Positions 17,970 through 28,341 of a DNA stretch of 64,000 nt are shown here, one piece after another. Under the pieces are notes generated by a model. That model was not told where the DNA came from and made no database searches. It saw only the letters and a list, made by a program, of their open reading frames with translations. The stretch comes from Pseudarthrobacter sp. BIM B-2242 (GTDB lineage: Bacteria; Actinomycetota; Actinomycetes; Actinomycetales; Micrococcaceae), in NCBI RefSeq assembly GCF_014764445.1, contig NZ_CP061721.1, forward strand, positions 3,038,001 through 3,102,000, written 5' to 3'. A program made the translations under genes and the position numbers. Numbering within the stretch: the first letter of the stretch is position 1; each line of letters opens with the position of its first letter.

Positions 17970-18851
17970 TTAGTAGATGAGTAGTTTGTCTATGAAGTAA
18001 GCAAGGGAGCCCACCGCGGAAACAGGTGCCAGACCCATGCTAAGGGCGGCAGCAAGATTCAGCGGACCCCCGCGAAGTGTGACAAGCCGGCGGAAGCTGA
18101 CCAGGACAGCGCCCACCACCACACCGAAGATCGCGGCCGGCACCACGGCGAGGTCGGAGAAGACCAGGCCGGCGAGCGGCCCCGCTAGTCCTGCCAGGGC
18201 GATGCCCAGCGGAGCCACCACCCTGTCCGGCCAGCGGATCAGCCCGGCGAGCAATGCCACGCCGGCGCTGATGGCCGCCACAAGCATCATTTCGCGGACG
18301 CCGTTGAACCGGGCACCTGCAATCCAGCCGGCGCCAAGGCACGAGAGGAGCACGCCGGCGCAGCAGCCCAGCGTGGATTCGAGGCGTTTGGCCTGGCCGG
18401 TCCCCCGGATGAGCTGCACCACAAATACGGCCATCATCCCCAACGCTATAAAGGCCGGAGTCCAGTTGAGGAATCCCGGGGCCGGGAGATAGCCGGCCGC
18501 GACTGCCGAGCCCACTCCGGGCAGCGCAATAACACCTGCAAGGGTCTTCTTCGCAGGGATTCGGAGGAAGTGGGGCCAGCCAATGCCGACCGCCACCGCG
18601 ATGATACTTGCGACGCCGACCAGCGCTTCCCGGGAGACATACACTCCGGCGATGATGGCAACGAGTCCTGCGACGCCGATGAGGCCAATAACCCACGAGC
18701 CCAGTGATCGCGACGGGGTACGCACCGCCGGGCTGACTCTGGGCCCGCCCGTTTCGGTTCGCCGCTTCTGCTCTGCACTCAATTCGCTGCATTCCCGTTC
18801 TGGCTCTGGACCCGGCGGCTCTGCCGTCCGCGGCAGGGCGTTCTGCCCCAT
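17970..18851 (-). CDS. Polytopic membrane protein of unknown function
   Basis: A 293-residue protein. About 48 polar, charged residues form the N-terminus, then eight or nine hydrophobic helices follow with few charged loops (for example [21 protein letters not shown]). I recognise no transporter motif; permease is the most that can be said. GGGG lies 4-5 bases before the ATG and TATAAG lies 13 bases further up as a possible -10 box. It is divergent from the GlnR-like gene and upstream of the 37-residue membrane protein. Confidence 0.8.
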   Translation of the reverse strand: MGQNALPRTAEPPGPEPERECSELSAEQKRRTETGGPRVSPAVRTPSRSLGSWVIGLIGVAGLVAIIAGVYVSREALVGVASIIAVAVGIGWPHFLRIPAKKTLAGVIALPGVGSAVAAGYLPAPGFLNWTPAFIALGMMAVFVVQLIRGTGQAKRLESTLGCCAGVLLSCLGAGWIAGARFNGVREMMLVAAISAGVALLAGLIRWPDRVVAPLGIALAGLAGPLAGLVFSDLAVVPAAIFGVVVGAVLVSFRRLVTLRGGPLNLAAALSMGLAPVSAVGSLAYFIDKLLIY

Positions 18852-18938
18852 TCCCCAATCCTGCCTTATATGACCCGGATATGTCGCAAAACGAAGGTCT
18901 TGGCAGCAGGAATCCCTGTTCGCGGGAACACCGTTCGG

Positions 18939-18944
18939 TATACT
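18939..18944 (+). promoter_or_regulatory. Candidate -10 box of the GlnR-like gene
   Basis: TATACT in the divergent intergenic region, about 140 bases before the GlnR-like start codon. A poor -35 (CTGTTC) lies 17 bases upstream. The long leader implied has no obvious structure. Confidence 0.5.
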
Positions 18945-19084
18945 CAGAGTTCAGCTACGCTTCCCGCAAAGGTTGCCGGCCGGATGGATTCCCGTCCGGC
19001 TCCGGCCAGCGCAGGGAGCTGGTTCCCGCCGGTGAGAACCCGGTTCAGTCGCCCGAAGATGCGCGGACGCCCCTTGGAGGAACA

Positions 19085-19783
19085 ATGTCGCACATCCTGC
19101 TATTGACGAACAGCACCGGGTCATCGGTGGACATTCTGCCTGCCCTGGAATTACTGAATCACAGGGTGCATATCCTCGCCGCCGAGCCCACCGCCCTCCT
19201 GGAGACGGATCCGTGCGACATCGTGCTGCTGGACGCCCGGAAGGACCTGGTAGGCGCCCGCTCGCTCACCCAGTTACTCAAGGCGACCGGGTTGAGCGCG
19301 CCGCTGATGCTGATCCTTACCGAGGGCGGCATGGCTGCCGTCTCCTCTGCCTGGGCCGTGGACGACATTGTGCTCGATTCGGCAGGTCCCGCCGAAGTGG
19401 AGGCGCGCATCCGGCTGTCTGTGGCGCGCGCCGTCCCCGAGCAGGAGGACGCCCCGACGGAAATCAGGGCGGCCGGCGTGGTCATTGATGAGGCCAGCTA
19501 CACGGCCCGCGTCAACGGCGCACCGTTGAACCTGACGTTCAAGGAATTCGAACTCCTCAAGTACCTGGCACAGCACCCCGGCCGCGTATTCACCCGGCAG
19601 CAGCTGCTCACGGAGGTGTGGGGCTACGACTACTACGGCGGCACGCGCACCGTGGATGTCCATGTGCGCCGTCTCCGCGCCAAGCTGGGCGCGGACCATG
19701 AAAACCTGATCAGCACCGTTCGCAACGTTGGTTATCGACTCACCCTGGTGCGTCAGCAGGAAGACGAACTGACGGAGGCCTGA
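19085..19783 (+). CDS. glnR: GlnR-like winged-helix response regulator
   Basis: A 232-residue OmpR-type regulator of the actinobacterial GlnR group, the global regulator of nitrogen assimilation genes. The atypical receiver keeps the aspartate D50 in [10 protein letters not shown] but lacks a typical acidic N-terminal pair, as in GlnR, which acts without phosphorylation. The winged helix includes [20 protein letters not shown] and the recognition region [23 protein letters not shown] lies 5 bases before the ATG at 19085. No kinase is adjacent, which also fits an orphan regulator. A close GlnR paralogue is the alternative. Confidence 0.85.
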   Translation: MSHILLLTNSTGSSVDILPALELLNHRVHILAAEPTALLETDPCDIVLLDARKDLVGARSLTQLLKATGLSAPLMLILTEGGMAAVSSAWAVDDIVLDSAGPAEVEARIRLSVARAVPEQEDAPTEIRAAGVVIDEASYTARVNGAPLNLTFKEFELLKYLAQHPGRVFTRQQLLTEVWGYDYYGGTRTVDVHVRRLRAKLGADHENLISTVRNVGYRLTLVRQQEDELTEA

Positions 19784-19790
19784 CAGCCGC

Positions 19791-19834
19791 GCAAAGCAAC
19801 AGCCCCGGACCATTGGTCCGGGGCTGTTGCTTTG
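19791..19834 (+). terminator. Long hairpin terminator after glnR
   Basis: Arms of about 21 bases (GCAAAGCAACAGCCCCGGAC and its complement) close a tiny loop. The A-rich and T-rich ends make it usable in either direction. Confidence 0.85.
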
Positions 19835-19998
19835 CGCCTGTAGGTGGAGGACATACGGGTCGAACGTATCGAGGCCACCCCACTGGTGGATCCCCCTCGC
19901 CCGGCGCGTTATGTGCCGGGTGAGGTACCGACTATACGTAAGCGGCAGGAAGCCATCAAATCGGGGCACGTTCCCGTGCGGGCGTATAGCCTTGCCTC

Positions 19999-20970
19999 AT
20001 GAGTCCTGCGCACCCGGAAAAATGGCCCGTCCTTGTTGTCCACGGCGGAGTGGACAAGCAACTGCTGAAGGACTGCCTGGGCCTCCTGGCAGCCGCCGAG
20101 GAATCCGACGGCAACCCCTCCCTGTCCGAGCAGACAGTGGTAACCGTCCGCGCCGGTGACTCCGCTGAGCACTCCTTGCTGACCCTTGCCCTCTACGCCC
20201 CGGACGAGGACTCAGACCCCTCCTCCGGGCAGGACCTGGCCGGAGTCGCAGTGGTGGTGGAAGAGGCCGATGGCAGCGGCGTGCTGGAGATCGCCGTCCA
20301 CCCCAGCTACCGCAACCAGGGTGTGGCGGACCGCCTTGTGGGTGCGCTCCAGTCCGGGCGCGGCCTCGACGGCCTGAAGGCCTGGTCCCACGGCAACCAT
20401 GAGGCGGCAGCCGACCTTGCCGCGCGCTACGGTTACGGCCCGGTGCGCGAGCTCTGGAAGATGCGTCTGACCACCGCCACGGCCGAACTGCCCGACGTCG
20501 GCCTTCCGGACGGTGTCACGCTCCGCGCCTTTGTGCCGGGCAAGGATGAGGAGGGCTGGCTGGCAGCGAACCGCGCCGCGTTCGCCCACCACCCGGAGCA
20601 GGGCTCGCTGAACCGCGCGGACCTGGATGCCCGGATGGCGGAGGACTGGTTTGATCCCGCCGGCTTCCTGCTCGCTGTGGACGCAGAGGACCGGCTGCTG
20701 GGTTTCCATTGGACCAAAGTCCATCCTCGCCACGGCGCGCACCCGGCGATCGGTGAGGTCTACGCGGTAGGCGTCACGCCGGCCGCCCAGGGCATGGGAC
20801 TGGGTAAGGCCCTGACTGTGGCCGGCATCAGGTACCTGCAGGGACTCGGGCTTCATGCCGTCATGCTCTATACGGATGCTGACAACGCCGCGGCAGTGGC
20901 GCTTTACCGGCGACTGGGCTTCACGCGCTGGGACATGGATGTAATGTACGGGCCCGTTGCCACCGTTTAG
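19999..20970 (+). CDS. mshD: Mycothiol synthase
   Basis: A 323-residue double-GNAT enzyme that acetylates Cys-GlcN-Ins in the last step of mycothiol synthesis. The N-terminal domain has HPSYRNQGVADRLVGAL. The C-terminal catalytic domain has the acetyl-CoA loop TPAAQGMGLGKAL, the family block EVYAVGV just before it, and the ending LGFTRWDMDVMY, all typical of MshD. No ribosome binding site is present; TAGCCT lies 6 bases before the ATG. Its presence means the organism uses mycothiol as its main low-molecular-weight thiol. Confidence 0.94.
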   Translation: MSPAHPEKWPVLVVHGGVDKQLLKDCLGLLAAAEESDGNPSLSEQTVVTVRAGDSAEHSLLTLALYAPDEDSDPSSGQDLAGVAVVVEEADGSGVLEIAVHPSYRNQGVADRLVGALQSGRGLDGLKAWSHGNHEAAADLAARYGYGPVRELWKMRLTTATAELPDVGLPDGVTLRAFVPGKDEEGWLAANRAAFAHHPEQGSLNRADLDARMAEDWFDPAGFLLAVDAEDRLLGFHWTKVHPRHGAHPAIGEVYAVGVTPAAQGMGLGKALTVAGIRYLQGLGLHAVMLYTDADNAAAVALYRRLGFTRWDMDVMYGPVATV

Positions 20971-21119
20971 GCCCCGCCTGGTGAGTTAGCCCACTCGGCA
21001 GATAAACGGCCGTGCCCGGCCCGAAACCCAGGGCCCCCGGAGCGGGTTTGATTGTAAGGTTGGTAGAGAACCGCGCCGGCCTTGGGCCAGCATCAAGCGC
21101 CAGGTAATGAGGAGACACC

Positions 21120-23369
21120 ATGAAACCGGAACCCGCGGGAACAGTCACGTCCGAGGGCCCCGCAGTGCCCGTTCGGGCCCGCTTTGGTTCATCCGAAGTC
21201 CCGGCCTCGCGCGCCACCCAGGATCGGATCGACATTCCGGAGTTTGCCCCCAACCTGGTACCCGAAGGCGACATCCGTCCGGACCGCTTCCTGGACCGCG
21301 AGCTCAGCTGGCTCGCTTTCAACTCCCGCGTTCTGGAGTTGGCTGAAGACCCCAACCTCCACCTGCTGGAGCGAGTGGCCTTCCTGTCCATTTTCGCGTC
21401 CAACCTGGACGAGTTCTTTATGGTCCGCGTTGCCGGCTTGAAGCGACGCATCGCCACTGGCCTTGCCGTGCCCTCCCCCGCCGGACTCAGCCCGGTTGAG
21501 GTGCTCGAAAGGATCGGGGACGAGGCCCACCGGCTGCAGCAGCGCCATGCCCAGGTCTATGCAGACCAGATCCGGCCGGCGCTCGCCTATGAGCACATTC
21601 ACCTGATGCACTGGGACGAACTGGACGACGCCGCGAAACAGATGCTCAGCGAACTGTTCGCCGAAAAGGTCTTCCCCATCCTGACGCCGCTGGCTGTGGA
21701 CCCGGCACACCCGTTCCCGTACATCTCCGGGCTTTCGCTGAACCTTGCCGTAGTGGTGCGCAACCCGGTCAGCGACAAGGAACTTTTCGCTCGCCTTAAG
21801 GTTCCGGACCAGCTGCCCCGCCTGATTTCCATTGACGGCCCGCGCGCCGGGGCCGTGGCCGGCCGCGTGGCACGCTTCATCGCCCTGGAAGAAGTCATTG
21901 CCGTCCACCTGGACAAGCTCTTCGCAGGCATGGAAGTCCTGGAACACCACATCTTCCGCGTGACCCGCAACGAGGACCTTGAGGTTGAAGAGGACGACGC
22001 CGAGAACCTCCTGCAGGCTCTGGAAAAGGAACTGCTGCGCCGCCGCTTCGGTCCGCCCGTCCGTCTCGAAGTCACCAACGACATCAACCCGAACATCCGG
22101 GCGCTGCTGATCCGCGAACTTGGGGTGGAAGAGTCCGAGGTGTACTCGCTGCCCGCCCCGCTTGACCTCCGCGGGCTGTCGGTTATCGCCGGCATCGACC
22201 GCGCCGACCTCCATTACCCCAAGCACATGCCGCACACGTCGCGGTTCCTCAACGAGTCCGAGACGTCCAAGGCCGCGAACGTTTTCTCCGCGATGCGCCG
22301 CCGCGACATTCTGCTCCACCACCCGTACGACTCCTTCTCCACCTCCGTGCAGGCATTCCTGGAACAGGCCGCCGCGGACCCCAAGGTCCAGGCAATCAAG
22401 CAGACCCTGTACCGGACGTCAGGCGACTCCCCGATCGTTGACGCTTTGATCGATGCCGCCGAGGCCGGCAAGCAGGTGCTGGCGCTGGTGGAAATCAAGG
22501 CCAGGTTCGATGAGCAGGCCAACATTTCCTGGGCCCGGAAACTCGAGCAGGCGGGCGTCCACGTGGTCTACGGCATCGTGGGACTCAAGACGCACTGCAA
22601 GCTGTCCCTGGTGGTCCGCCAGGAAGTGGACGGGCTTCGTCGCTACTGCCACATCGGCACAGGCAACTACCATCCCCGCACTGCCAGGTATTACGAGGAC
22701 CTCGGCCTCCTGACAGCCAACGAACAGGTCGGACAGGATCTGTCCAAGCTGTTCAACCAGCTCTCCGGCTACGCCCCCAAATCCACGTTCAAGCGGCTGC
22801 TGGTGGCACCGCGTTCTGTACGCTCGGGGCTTATTGACCGGATCGAGACCGAGATCCGCAATGCCCGGGCCGGCTTGGCCGCACGGGTGCAGATCAAGGT
22901 CAACTCCATGGTGGACGAGGCCATCATCGATTCCCTCTACCGCGCTTCGCAGGCCGGTGTCATGGTGGACGTCATTGTCCGCGGCATCTGCTCACTGCGC
23001 CCTGGTGTGCCGGGCCTCAGCGAAAACATCACGGTACGTTCAGTGCTGGGCCGCTTCCTGGAACACTCGCGGGTATTCGCCTTCGCCAACGGCGGGGACC
23101 AGGTTGTCTACATCGGTTCGGCAGACATGATGCACCGCAACCTTGACCGCAGGGTCGAGGCGCTGGTCCAGCTGGCCAACGCTGAGGACATCACTTACGT
23201 TCTTGACCTGCTGCGCCGGTACATGGATCCGGAGACAGCCAGTTGGCACCTGGATAACCAGGGCCAATGGAGCCGCCACCACATCTCCGACGACGGCACG
23301 CCCCTTGACGACATCCAGTCCTGGCTTCTGGCATCGCGCACGCGCCAGCGCAGCCTGAGCCGGCGGTAG
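21120..23369 (+). CDS. ppk1: Polyphosphate kinase 1
   Basis: A 749-residue RNA-degradosome-type Ppk1 that polymerises the terminal phosphate of ATP into inorganic polyphosphate. N-terminal block [19 protein letters not shown] (residues 57-75), phospho-histidine H492 in [16 protein letters not shown] just after, and the second catalytic His region [14 protein letters not shown] are all present. The first 50 residues are a variable extension. AGGAG lies 6 bases before the ATG. The Nudix-phosphatase gene follows after 8 bases, as in mycobacteria where mutT1 follows ppk. Confidence 0.97.
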   Translation: MKPEPAGTVTSEGPAVPVRARFGSSEVPASRATQDRIDIPEFAPNLVPEGDIRPDRFLDRELSWLAFNSRVLELAEDPNLHLLERVAFLSIFASNLDEFFMVRVAGLKRRIATGLAVPSPAGLSPVEVLERIGDEAHRLQQRHAQVYADQIRPALAYEHIHLMHWDELDDAAKQMLSELFAEKVFPILTPLAVDPAHPFPYISGLSLNLAVVVRNPVSDKELFARLKVPDQLPRLISIDGPRAGAVAGRVARFIALEEVIAVHLDKLFAGMEVLEHHIFRVTRNEDLEVEEDDAENLLQALEKELLRRRFGPPVRLEVTNDINPNIRALLIRELGVEESEVYSLPAPLDLRGLSVIAGIDRADLHYPKHMPHTSRFLNESETSKAANVFSAMRRRDILLHHPYDSFSTSVQAFLEQAAADPKVQAIKQTLYRTSGDSPIVDALIDAAEAGKQVLALVEIKARFDEQANISWARKLEQAGVHVVYGIVGLKTHCKLSLVVRQEVDGLRRYCHIGTGNYHPRTARYYEDLGLLTANEQVGQDLSKLFNQLSGYAPKSTFKRLLVAPRSVRSGLIDRIETEIRNARAGLAARVQIKVNSMVDEAIIDSLYRASQAGVMVDVIVRGICSLRPGVPGLSENITVRSVLGRFLEHSRVFAFANGGDQVVYIGSADMMHRNLDRRVEALVQLANAEDITYVLDLLRRYMDPETASWHLDNQGQWSRHHISDDGTPLDDIQSWLLASRTRQRSLSRR

Positions 23370-23377
23370 GTCCGGCG

Positions 23378-24346
23378 TTGTCCAGCGACATCCTTGTAGC
23401 AGACCAGACGGACCATCCCGGCGAAGCGGTCGCGGTGGTGGCGGCCGGCGCCATCCCGTGGCGGATCAGCTCGGACGGTCTTGAAGTCCTGGTGATCCAC
23501 CGGCCCAGGTACGACGACTGGTCCTGGCCGAAGGGCAAAATCGACCCCGGGGAGACCCTGCCGGAATGCGCGGCGCGGGAGGTGCGCGAGGAGATCGGGC
23601 TCGCCGCGCCCCTGGGCATCCCCCTGCCGGCCATCCACTATCACGTGCCCTCCGGCCTGAAGGTGGTCCACTACTGGGCGGTCCGCGTCAACGGGGACCG
23701 CCTGGTTCCTGACGGCAAGGAGGTGGACCGTGTGGTGTGGTGTGCTCCGGAAACCGCGGCCGGCCTGCTGTCCAACCCGTCCGACGTCGCCCCCCTGGAG
23801 TACCTGCAGGCCGCCTATAAGGACGACCAGCTGGACACGTGGCCGTTCATCGTGGTCCGGCACGCAAAGGCAAAGCCCCGCTCATCGTGGTCCAAAGCGG
23901 AGGGTGAGCGGCCTCTGGCGGCCACCGGAATCAGGCAGGCGGAGGCCGTGGCCCGGCTGTTGCAGGCGTGGCAGCCGCCGCATGTGGTGACCAGCCCCTG
24001 GCGGCGCTGTGTGTCCACTGTGGCGCCATACCTGAAGATTTCCGGAGCGAAGGTCAAGCTGGTGGACGCGCTGACCGAACACCGGCACGCGCGCACCCCG
24101 AAAAAGACGGCCGCCGTCATTGAGACGCTGCTGGAAAAGCAGCGCCCCGTGGCGGTCTGTACGCACCGTCCGGCGCTGCCCACCGTGCTGGCCCAGCTGG
24201 CCAAGCGCATGCCCGGCCGCCTTCGTGCCCTCCTTCCGGACTCGGACCCGTACCTGTCCCCGGGGGAACTGGTGGTGTGCCACGTGGCTGCCAACCATAA
24301 ACAACGCATCGTCGCGGTGGAGCAGTTCAAGCCCTTTGACGACTAA
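23378..24346 (+). CDS. mutT1: Nudix hydrolase fused to a histidine phosphatase (MutT1 type)
   Basis: A 322-residue fusion. A complete Nudix box (G53, E59, REVREEIGL at 67-75) is followed by a SixA/phosphoglycerate mutase-like domain starting at R161-H162 (VVRHAKAK), with TSPWRRCVST and THRPALP as the later active-site pieces. Mycobacterial MutT1 has this layout and hydrolyses 8-oxo-GTP and diadenosine polyphosphates. The likely start is TTG at 23378, 8 bases after ppk1; no better start is visible. Coupling to ppk1 suggests a link between polyphosphate and nucleotide housekeeping. Confidence 0.9.
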   Translation: MSSDILVADQTDHPGEAVAVVAAGAIPWRISSDGLEVLVIHRPRYDDWSWPKGKIDPGETLPECAAREVREEIGLAAPLGIPLPAIHYHVPSGLKVVHYWAVRVNGDRLVPDGKEVDRVVWCAPETAAGLLSNPSDVAPLEYLQAAYKDDQLDTWPFIVVRHAKAKPRSSWSKAEGERPLAATGIRQAEAVARLLQAWQPPHVVTSPWRRCVSTVAPYLKISGAKVKLVDALTEHRHARTPKKTAAVIETLLEKQRPVAVCTHRPALPTVLAQLAKRMPGRLRALLPDSDPYLSPGELVVCHVAANHKQRIVAVEQFKPFDD

Positions 24347-24431
24347 GGCTCCGGGCCGTCCCAACCATTGACGCGGGATTCTTTGTATCAAATACTTAGT
24401 ACATTGATGCATAAAATCTTTGGGGGATGAT

Positions 24432-26132
24432 GTGCCAGGCGCCGACAGCTTTGGATTCAGCGTCCCGGATGTGCCGCCGATGCTGCTGATCGGGCCGTTC
24501 CTGCTGGCTGCCGGACTGTACCTGCTGTTGCGGTGGGTGGTCCGGGCTCCCGGTGGCGGAGCGTCGGCGGTCAGCGTTTCCCAGCATGCGCTGTGGGTCG
24601 GCGTCCTGGGATGGCTTGCGAGCTCGCTGCAGTCCGCCGCCAACGCCGGCATCCTTCCGCTGACCGGCACCTCACCGGCCCTGGCCAGTCCTACCGGCAT
24701 CCTGGTGGCGCTGGCCTGGCCGGTCCTTGGGTGCCTGGCCATCCACGCCATCGGGCAGCTGAGCTATCCGGGACCCCGGCTCCCCCGCAGGATTGCCAGC
24801 TTGGACGTCCGCAGGGTCAGGGGCTTCCTGCCACGCCGCCTGGCGTGGACTGTGCTGGCCATTCTTGCCGGCGCTGGCCTGCAGATTGCTTACGTGGCTA
24901 CCCTTCCCGGCTACGAACCCATCCCGTTTAGCACCATCCAGGACAGCGCCGGCAATTTCCGTCCCGTCGGAGGAGACGGGCGTATCGCGGGAAACGTGCT
25001 GGCGGCCTGCCTGGGTGCTGCCTGGCTCGCCCTCGCTGCAGGGACAGCCTCTGTGCTGATGCTCATCAGCCGCCGCAGGCAGCTCGAGGCCCTGAACCCG
25101 CAGGAGAACGACGTTCTGCGGACTATCGCCATGAACAGGTTACTGCGGACCGTCGCAACGATCGCCGCAGGGCTTGGCGCTGTGGCGGGCAATTTCGCTG
25201 TCCGGCCGGACCCTGCCGCGAATTCGACCGGCTGGACCAATCCCGCGGGACTCGTGGCACTCGTGGTGCTGCTGACGATGTGGGCATGGGCACCGCCAAA
25301 GCTGCCAAGCGCCCACACAGACGGTTACGGAATCCGATTGGCTGACTCGCCGGCCTCCACCCACCCGGCCACCAGGCTGTCGGTCTCAGTCGGGGCAGCC
25401 ATGGGCATCGCGGCGGTGGCAGCCGGAGTGCTGGCCACCTTTATCCCCGGATTCTTTGTGCCGGGCTCCGGGTTTCCAGGGCAGCAAATGTTCTTCGTGC
25501 CGTTGTTGGCCGTGACCGTCCTGCTCGTGGCAGGCGCGGGCGAGCTGCTGCTTCAGCGCAACTACGGTTCACGGGAGGTACCCAGGACTTGGCCGCGGGA
25601 GGCGGTCAGCCCCGCTTTGCTCACCACTGGTATTACCGCCGCCGTGCTGTACGTGGCAATCACTGCAGTAACGGCCGTGGGCGAGTGGAAACTGCTGGAG
25701 GCCGGGTTTGTCGGGTCACTGCGAGCGGACAGCCCCAATGGCGGATCAGCGGCATGGGCAATCGCCGCCACGGCAACAGCTGTGGTGGCAGCGGCCGCCT
25801 GCCTGCCCGTTGCGGTGGCCCGGAAGCGCCCCGGCATTTCCGCCGATCTTCCCGGCCTGGACGCCGCGCTCAGGGCAATTACGGTTCACCGGGTGGTCCG
25901 GACGCTGGCTGCCTACTGCACGGTCCAGGGCGGCGTGGTCCTGATGACGGCCAGCAGTGCGTGGCCGCCTGCCCTGGGTCTGCCCGCTGCGTTGTGGCCG
26001 GCCGCGTGGCAGCCGGTAATGATCGCCGGGGCGATGCTAGCGGCGGTCGGCGTGGTGATCGCTGTGATCCCCGTTCGGGGATTTGCGCGGATCCCCGCAT
26101 CGGGCAGAACTGTTACGCAGGCGGCCCGATGA
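24432..26132 (+). CDS. Large polytopic membrane protein of unknown function
   Basis: A 566-residue protein with roughly a dozen hydrophobic helices and Ala/Gly/Leu-rich composition. I recognise no family motif. The chosen GTG at 24432 follows GGGGGA at a spacing of 4; a TTG four codons earlier overlaps that site and is less likely. Its stop codon overlaps the GntR regulator start by 4 bases (ATGA), so membrane protein and regulator form one unit. This resembles Gram-positive arrangements where YtrA-type GntR proteins control a neighbouring membrane transporter; no ABC gene is present here. Confidence 0.78.
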   Translation: MPGADSFGFSVPDVPPMLLIGPFLLAAGLYLLLRWVVRAPGGGASAVSVSQHALWVGVLGWLASSLQSAANAGILPLTGTSPALASPTGILVALAWPVLGCLAIHAIGQLSYPGPRLPRRIASLDVRRVRGFLPRRLAWTVLAILAGAGLQIAYVATLPGYEPIPFSTIQDSAGNFRPVGGDGRIAGNVLAACLGAAWLALAAGTASVLMLISRRRQLEALNPQENDVLRTIAMNRLLRTVATIAAGLGAVAGNFAVRPDPAANSTGWTNPAGLVALVVLLTMWAWAPPKLPSAHTDGYGIRLADSPASTHPATRLSVSVGAAMGIAAVAAGVLATFIPGFFVPGSGFPGQQMFFVPLLAVTVLLVAGAGELLLQRNYGSREVPRTWPREAVSPALLTTGITAAVLYVAITAVTAVGEWKLLEAGFVGSLRADSPNGGSAAWAIAATATAVVAAAACLPVAVARKRPGISADLPGLDAALRAITVHRVVRTLAAYCTVQGGVVLMTASSAWPPALGLPAALWPAAWQPVMIAGAMLAAVGVVIAVIPVRGFARIPASGRTVTQAAR

Positions 26133-26518
26133 ATGCGGGAGTGTCCGTAGACCTAAGGTCGGCCACCCCGCCGTACGAGCAGATCCGTTCGCAGATCAGC
26201 TCCCTGATTGCCACCGGTGATCTTGGGGTCGGAAGCCGGCTGCCCACCGTTCGCAGCCTCGCCGCCGATTTGGGCATCGCGGCTGGAACGGTTAGCCGGG
26301 CCTACAAGGAACTTGAGGCGGCCGGCCTCATCGAATCCCGGCGGCGGAACGGAACCGTGGTGGCAGAACCGGCGCCGGGAGCCTCGGCCCGATCAAACGG
26401 GACCGTGCCCGAAGCGGTGACTGCCGCCGTCGACCTTCTGATCAACGCGGGCCGCGACGCGCGGCTTAGCGATCAGCTGCTGCTCGACCTGGTCCGCGGA
26501 AAGCTCCAGAAGGGCTGA
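26129..26518 (+). CDS. GntR-family regulator, YtrA subfamily
   Basis: A 129-residue regulator that consists of the GntR winged helix (YEQIRSQISSLIATGDLGVG, RLPTVRSLAADLGIAAGTVS, AYKELEAAGLIESRRRNGT) plus a short helical tail of about 45 residues. The lack of a large effector domain places it in the YtrA group. It overlaps the 566-residue membrane protein gene by 4 bases and very likely regulates it. The ATG at 26129 is the only start that gives the standard N-terminus. Confidence 0.92.
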   Translation: MNAGVSVDLRSATPPYEQIRSQISSLIATGDLGVGSRLPTVRSLAADLGIAAGTVSRAYKELEAAGLIESRRRNGTVVAEPAPGASARSNGTVPEAVTAAVDLLINAGRDARLSDQLLLDLVRGKLQKG

Positions 26519-26661
26519 CATGATGCAGGAACATTCTCATGACCGACGCCGGCAGCGCACGGGTTCGTGCCATCACTGGTGCTGCTGGCGCTCATGGCCT
26601 ATCCAACACGGTTTGCGTCAGGGCTGTGTCGGCTGTTGCGGCCGCACCCGGTCCCAAAAGG

Positions 26662-26667
26662 TAGACT
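26662..26667 (+). promoter_or_regulatory. -10 box of a probable leaderless thyA mRNA
   Basis: TAGACT ends 6 bases before the GTG start at 26674. No ribosome binding site is present. Confidence 0.6.
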
Positions 26668-26673
26668 CTAGCC

Positions 26674-27477
26674 GTGAGTATCCCGACGCCCTACGAAGAC
26701 CTCCTCCGCGACGTCCTGGCCCATGGCACCCACAAATCCGACCGGACGGGCACCGGAACCACCAGCGTTTTCGGCCGCCAAATCCGCTTCGACCTGGGCA
26801 AGAGCTTCCCGCTGATCACCACCAAGCGCGTACATTTCAAGTCTGTTGCGGTGGAACTGCTTTGGTTCCTGCGCGGCGAATCGAACGTGAAATGGATGCA
26901 GGACCAGGGCGTGACCATCTGGAACGAATGGGCAGACGCGGACGGCGAACTGGGTCCTGTGTACGGTGTCCAGTGGCGCAGCTGGCCCACTCCGGACGGC
27001 GGCCACATTGACCAGATCGCCGAACTGGTGGAGAACCTGAAGTCCAACCCGGATTCGCGCCGGCACATCGTGTCCGCCTGGAACGTCTCCGAGCTCAAGG
27101 ACATGGCGCTGCCCCCGTGCCACGCGTTCTTCCAGTTCTACGTGGCAGACGGCAAACTCTCGTGCCAGCTGTACCAGCGGTCCGCAGACATGTTCCTGGG
27201 CGTGCCCTTCAACATTGCCTCCTACGCCCTCCTCACGTGCATGGTTGCCCAGCAGGCGGGGCTGGAACCGGGCGAGTTTGTCTGGACCGGCGGCGACGTC
27301 CACATCTACGAGAACCACATGGACCAGGTCCTCAAGCAGCTGGACCGGGAGCCCTATGACTACCCGCAGCTGAAGATCACCCGGAAGCCCGCATCGATTT
27401 TCGACTACACCTTGGACGACTTCGACGTGGTTGGCTACCAGCACCACCCCACGATTAAGGCACCGATCGCCGTATGA
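26674..27477 (+). CDS. thyA: Thymidylate synthase
   Basis: A 267-residue ThyA that methylates dUMP to dTMP using methylene-tetrahydrofolate. The catalytic cysteine is C149 in [12 protein letters not shown]. The dUMP arginine region [10 protein letters not shown] and the C-terminal end KAPIAV are intact. The start is GTG at 26674 with TAGACT 6 bases upstream, so translation is probably leaderless. folA follows with a 4-base overlap, matching the need to recycle the dihydrofolate formed here. Confidence 0.98.
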   Translation: MSIPTPYEDLLRDVLAHGTHKSDRTGTGTTSVFGRQIRFDLGKSFPLITTKRVHFKSVAVELLWFLRGESNVKWMQDQGVTIWNEWADADGELGPVYGVQWRSWPTPDGGHIDQIAELVENLKSNPDSRRHIVSAWNVSELKDMALPPCHAFFQFYVADGKLSCQLYQRSADMFLGVPFNIASYALLTCMVAQQAGLEPGEFVWTGGDVHIYENHMDQVLKQLDREPYDYPQLKITRKPASIFDYTLDDFDVVGYQHHPTIKAPIAV

Positions 27478-28058
27478 GCACCGAGAACACAGCAGATCCC
27501 CAGGCCTTCACCGAAGAGCTCGCCGATACCGTCACCGGCGTCGGCCTGGTGTGGGCCCAAACGTCCGGCGGCGTGATCGGCAAAGACGGCGACATGCCGT
27601 GGAACCTGCCCGAAGACATGAAGCACTTCACCCGGCTCACGCTGGGGCACCCGGTAATCATGGGCCGCAAAACGTGGCTGTCTTTCCCGGAAAAGTACCG
27701 TCCGCTGCCTGGCCGCACCAATATCGTGGTCACCCGGCAGAAAAACTGGGGCGACTCACCCGAGGCGAAGGGCGCCGTCGTGGTTCCCTCCCTGGATGAT
27801 GCGCTCCTGGAGTCCCAGTTCGTCGACGGCGGCGAAACAGTCTGGATCCTGGGCGGCGGCGAAGTTTTCCGCCAGTCCACAGACCTTGCCAACGTCGCGG
27901 TGGTCACCACGATTGATGTGGAGGCCGACGGCGATACGTTCGCTCCGGAGCTCGACGAAACGTGGGAAGCGGCTTCGGCCGTTCCGCCGGACGGATGGCT
28001 GACGGCAGCCAACGGCACGCGCTACAGGTTTACCAAATGGGTTAGGACGCAGGGCTGA
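27474..28058 (+). CDS. folA: Dihydrofolate reductase
   Basis: A 194-residue DHFR that reduces dihydrofolate to tetrahydrofolate with NADPH. The family core starts at about residue 22 ([18 protein letters not shown]) after a short polar extension; [20 protein letters not shown] and [11 protein letters not shown] are the classic motifs. The acidic residue that protonates substrate is in the LPEDMKHF helix. It is translationally coupled to thyA and followed at 1 base by a small membrane protein gene. Confidence 0.97.
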   Translation: MSTENTADPQAFTEELADTVTGVGLVWAQTSGGVIGKDGDMPWNLPEDMKHFTRLTLGHPVIMGRKTWLSFPEKYRPLPGRTNIVVTRQKNWGDSPEAKGAVVVPSLDDALLESQFVDGGETVWILGGGEVFRQSTDLANVAVVTTIDVEADGDTFAPELDETWEAASAVPPDGWLTAANGTRYRFTKWVRTQG

Positions 28059-28059
28059 G

Positions 28060-28278
28060 ATGCTGAAAAAACCGGAAACACTGTTTGTGCTGGGCTATAT
28101 GCTCCTGCCGCTGCTCGCGCTGCTCTCCGCAATTGTTGGCCTGACCATGGTCCTGGGCGGCAACAAGATCGCCGGCGCCATCGTGCTGGTGGTGGTGACG
28201 CAGGTCTTCGCGTTCGGTGCCTTCTTCGCCCTGCGCGCCCGAAAGCAGGCCATGCTGCAGGACGACAAGCGCGGCTGA
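28060..28278 (+). CDS. Small two-helix membrane protein in the thyA-folA operon
   Basis: A 72-residue protein with two hydrophobic helices (about residues 7-29 and 37-58) and a charged C-terminus, RARKQAMLQDDKRG. It starts 1 base after the folA stop codon, so it is almost certainly co-transcribed. I have no function for it. It shows no link to folate chemistry, and the association may be only positional. Confidence 0.75.
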   Translation: MLKKPETLFVLGYMLLPLLALLSAIVGLTMVLGGNKIAGAIVLVVVTQVFAFGAFFALRARKQAMLQDDKRG

Positions 28279-28341
28279 CGGCTCATCTGTACCGTCAGCC
28301 TGATGAACTCTAACTGCAGGATCTTTTGGGGATGATGCATA

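Noticed and set aside
26538..26669. A 43-codon frame between the GntR gene and thyA
   Set aside because: No hydrophobic or domain features and only a weak ribosome binding site; it also runs into the thyA -10 box.
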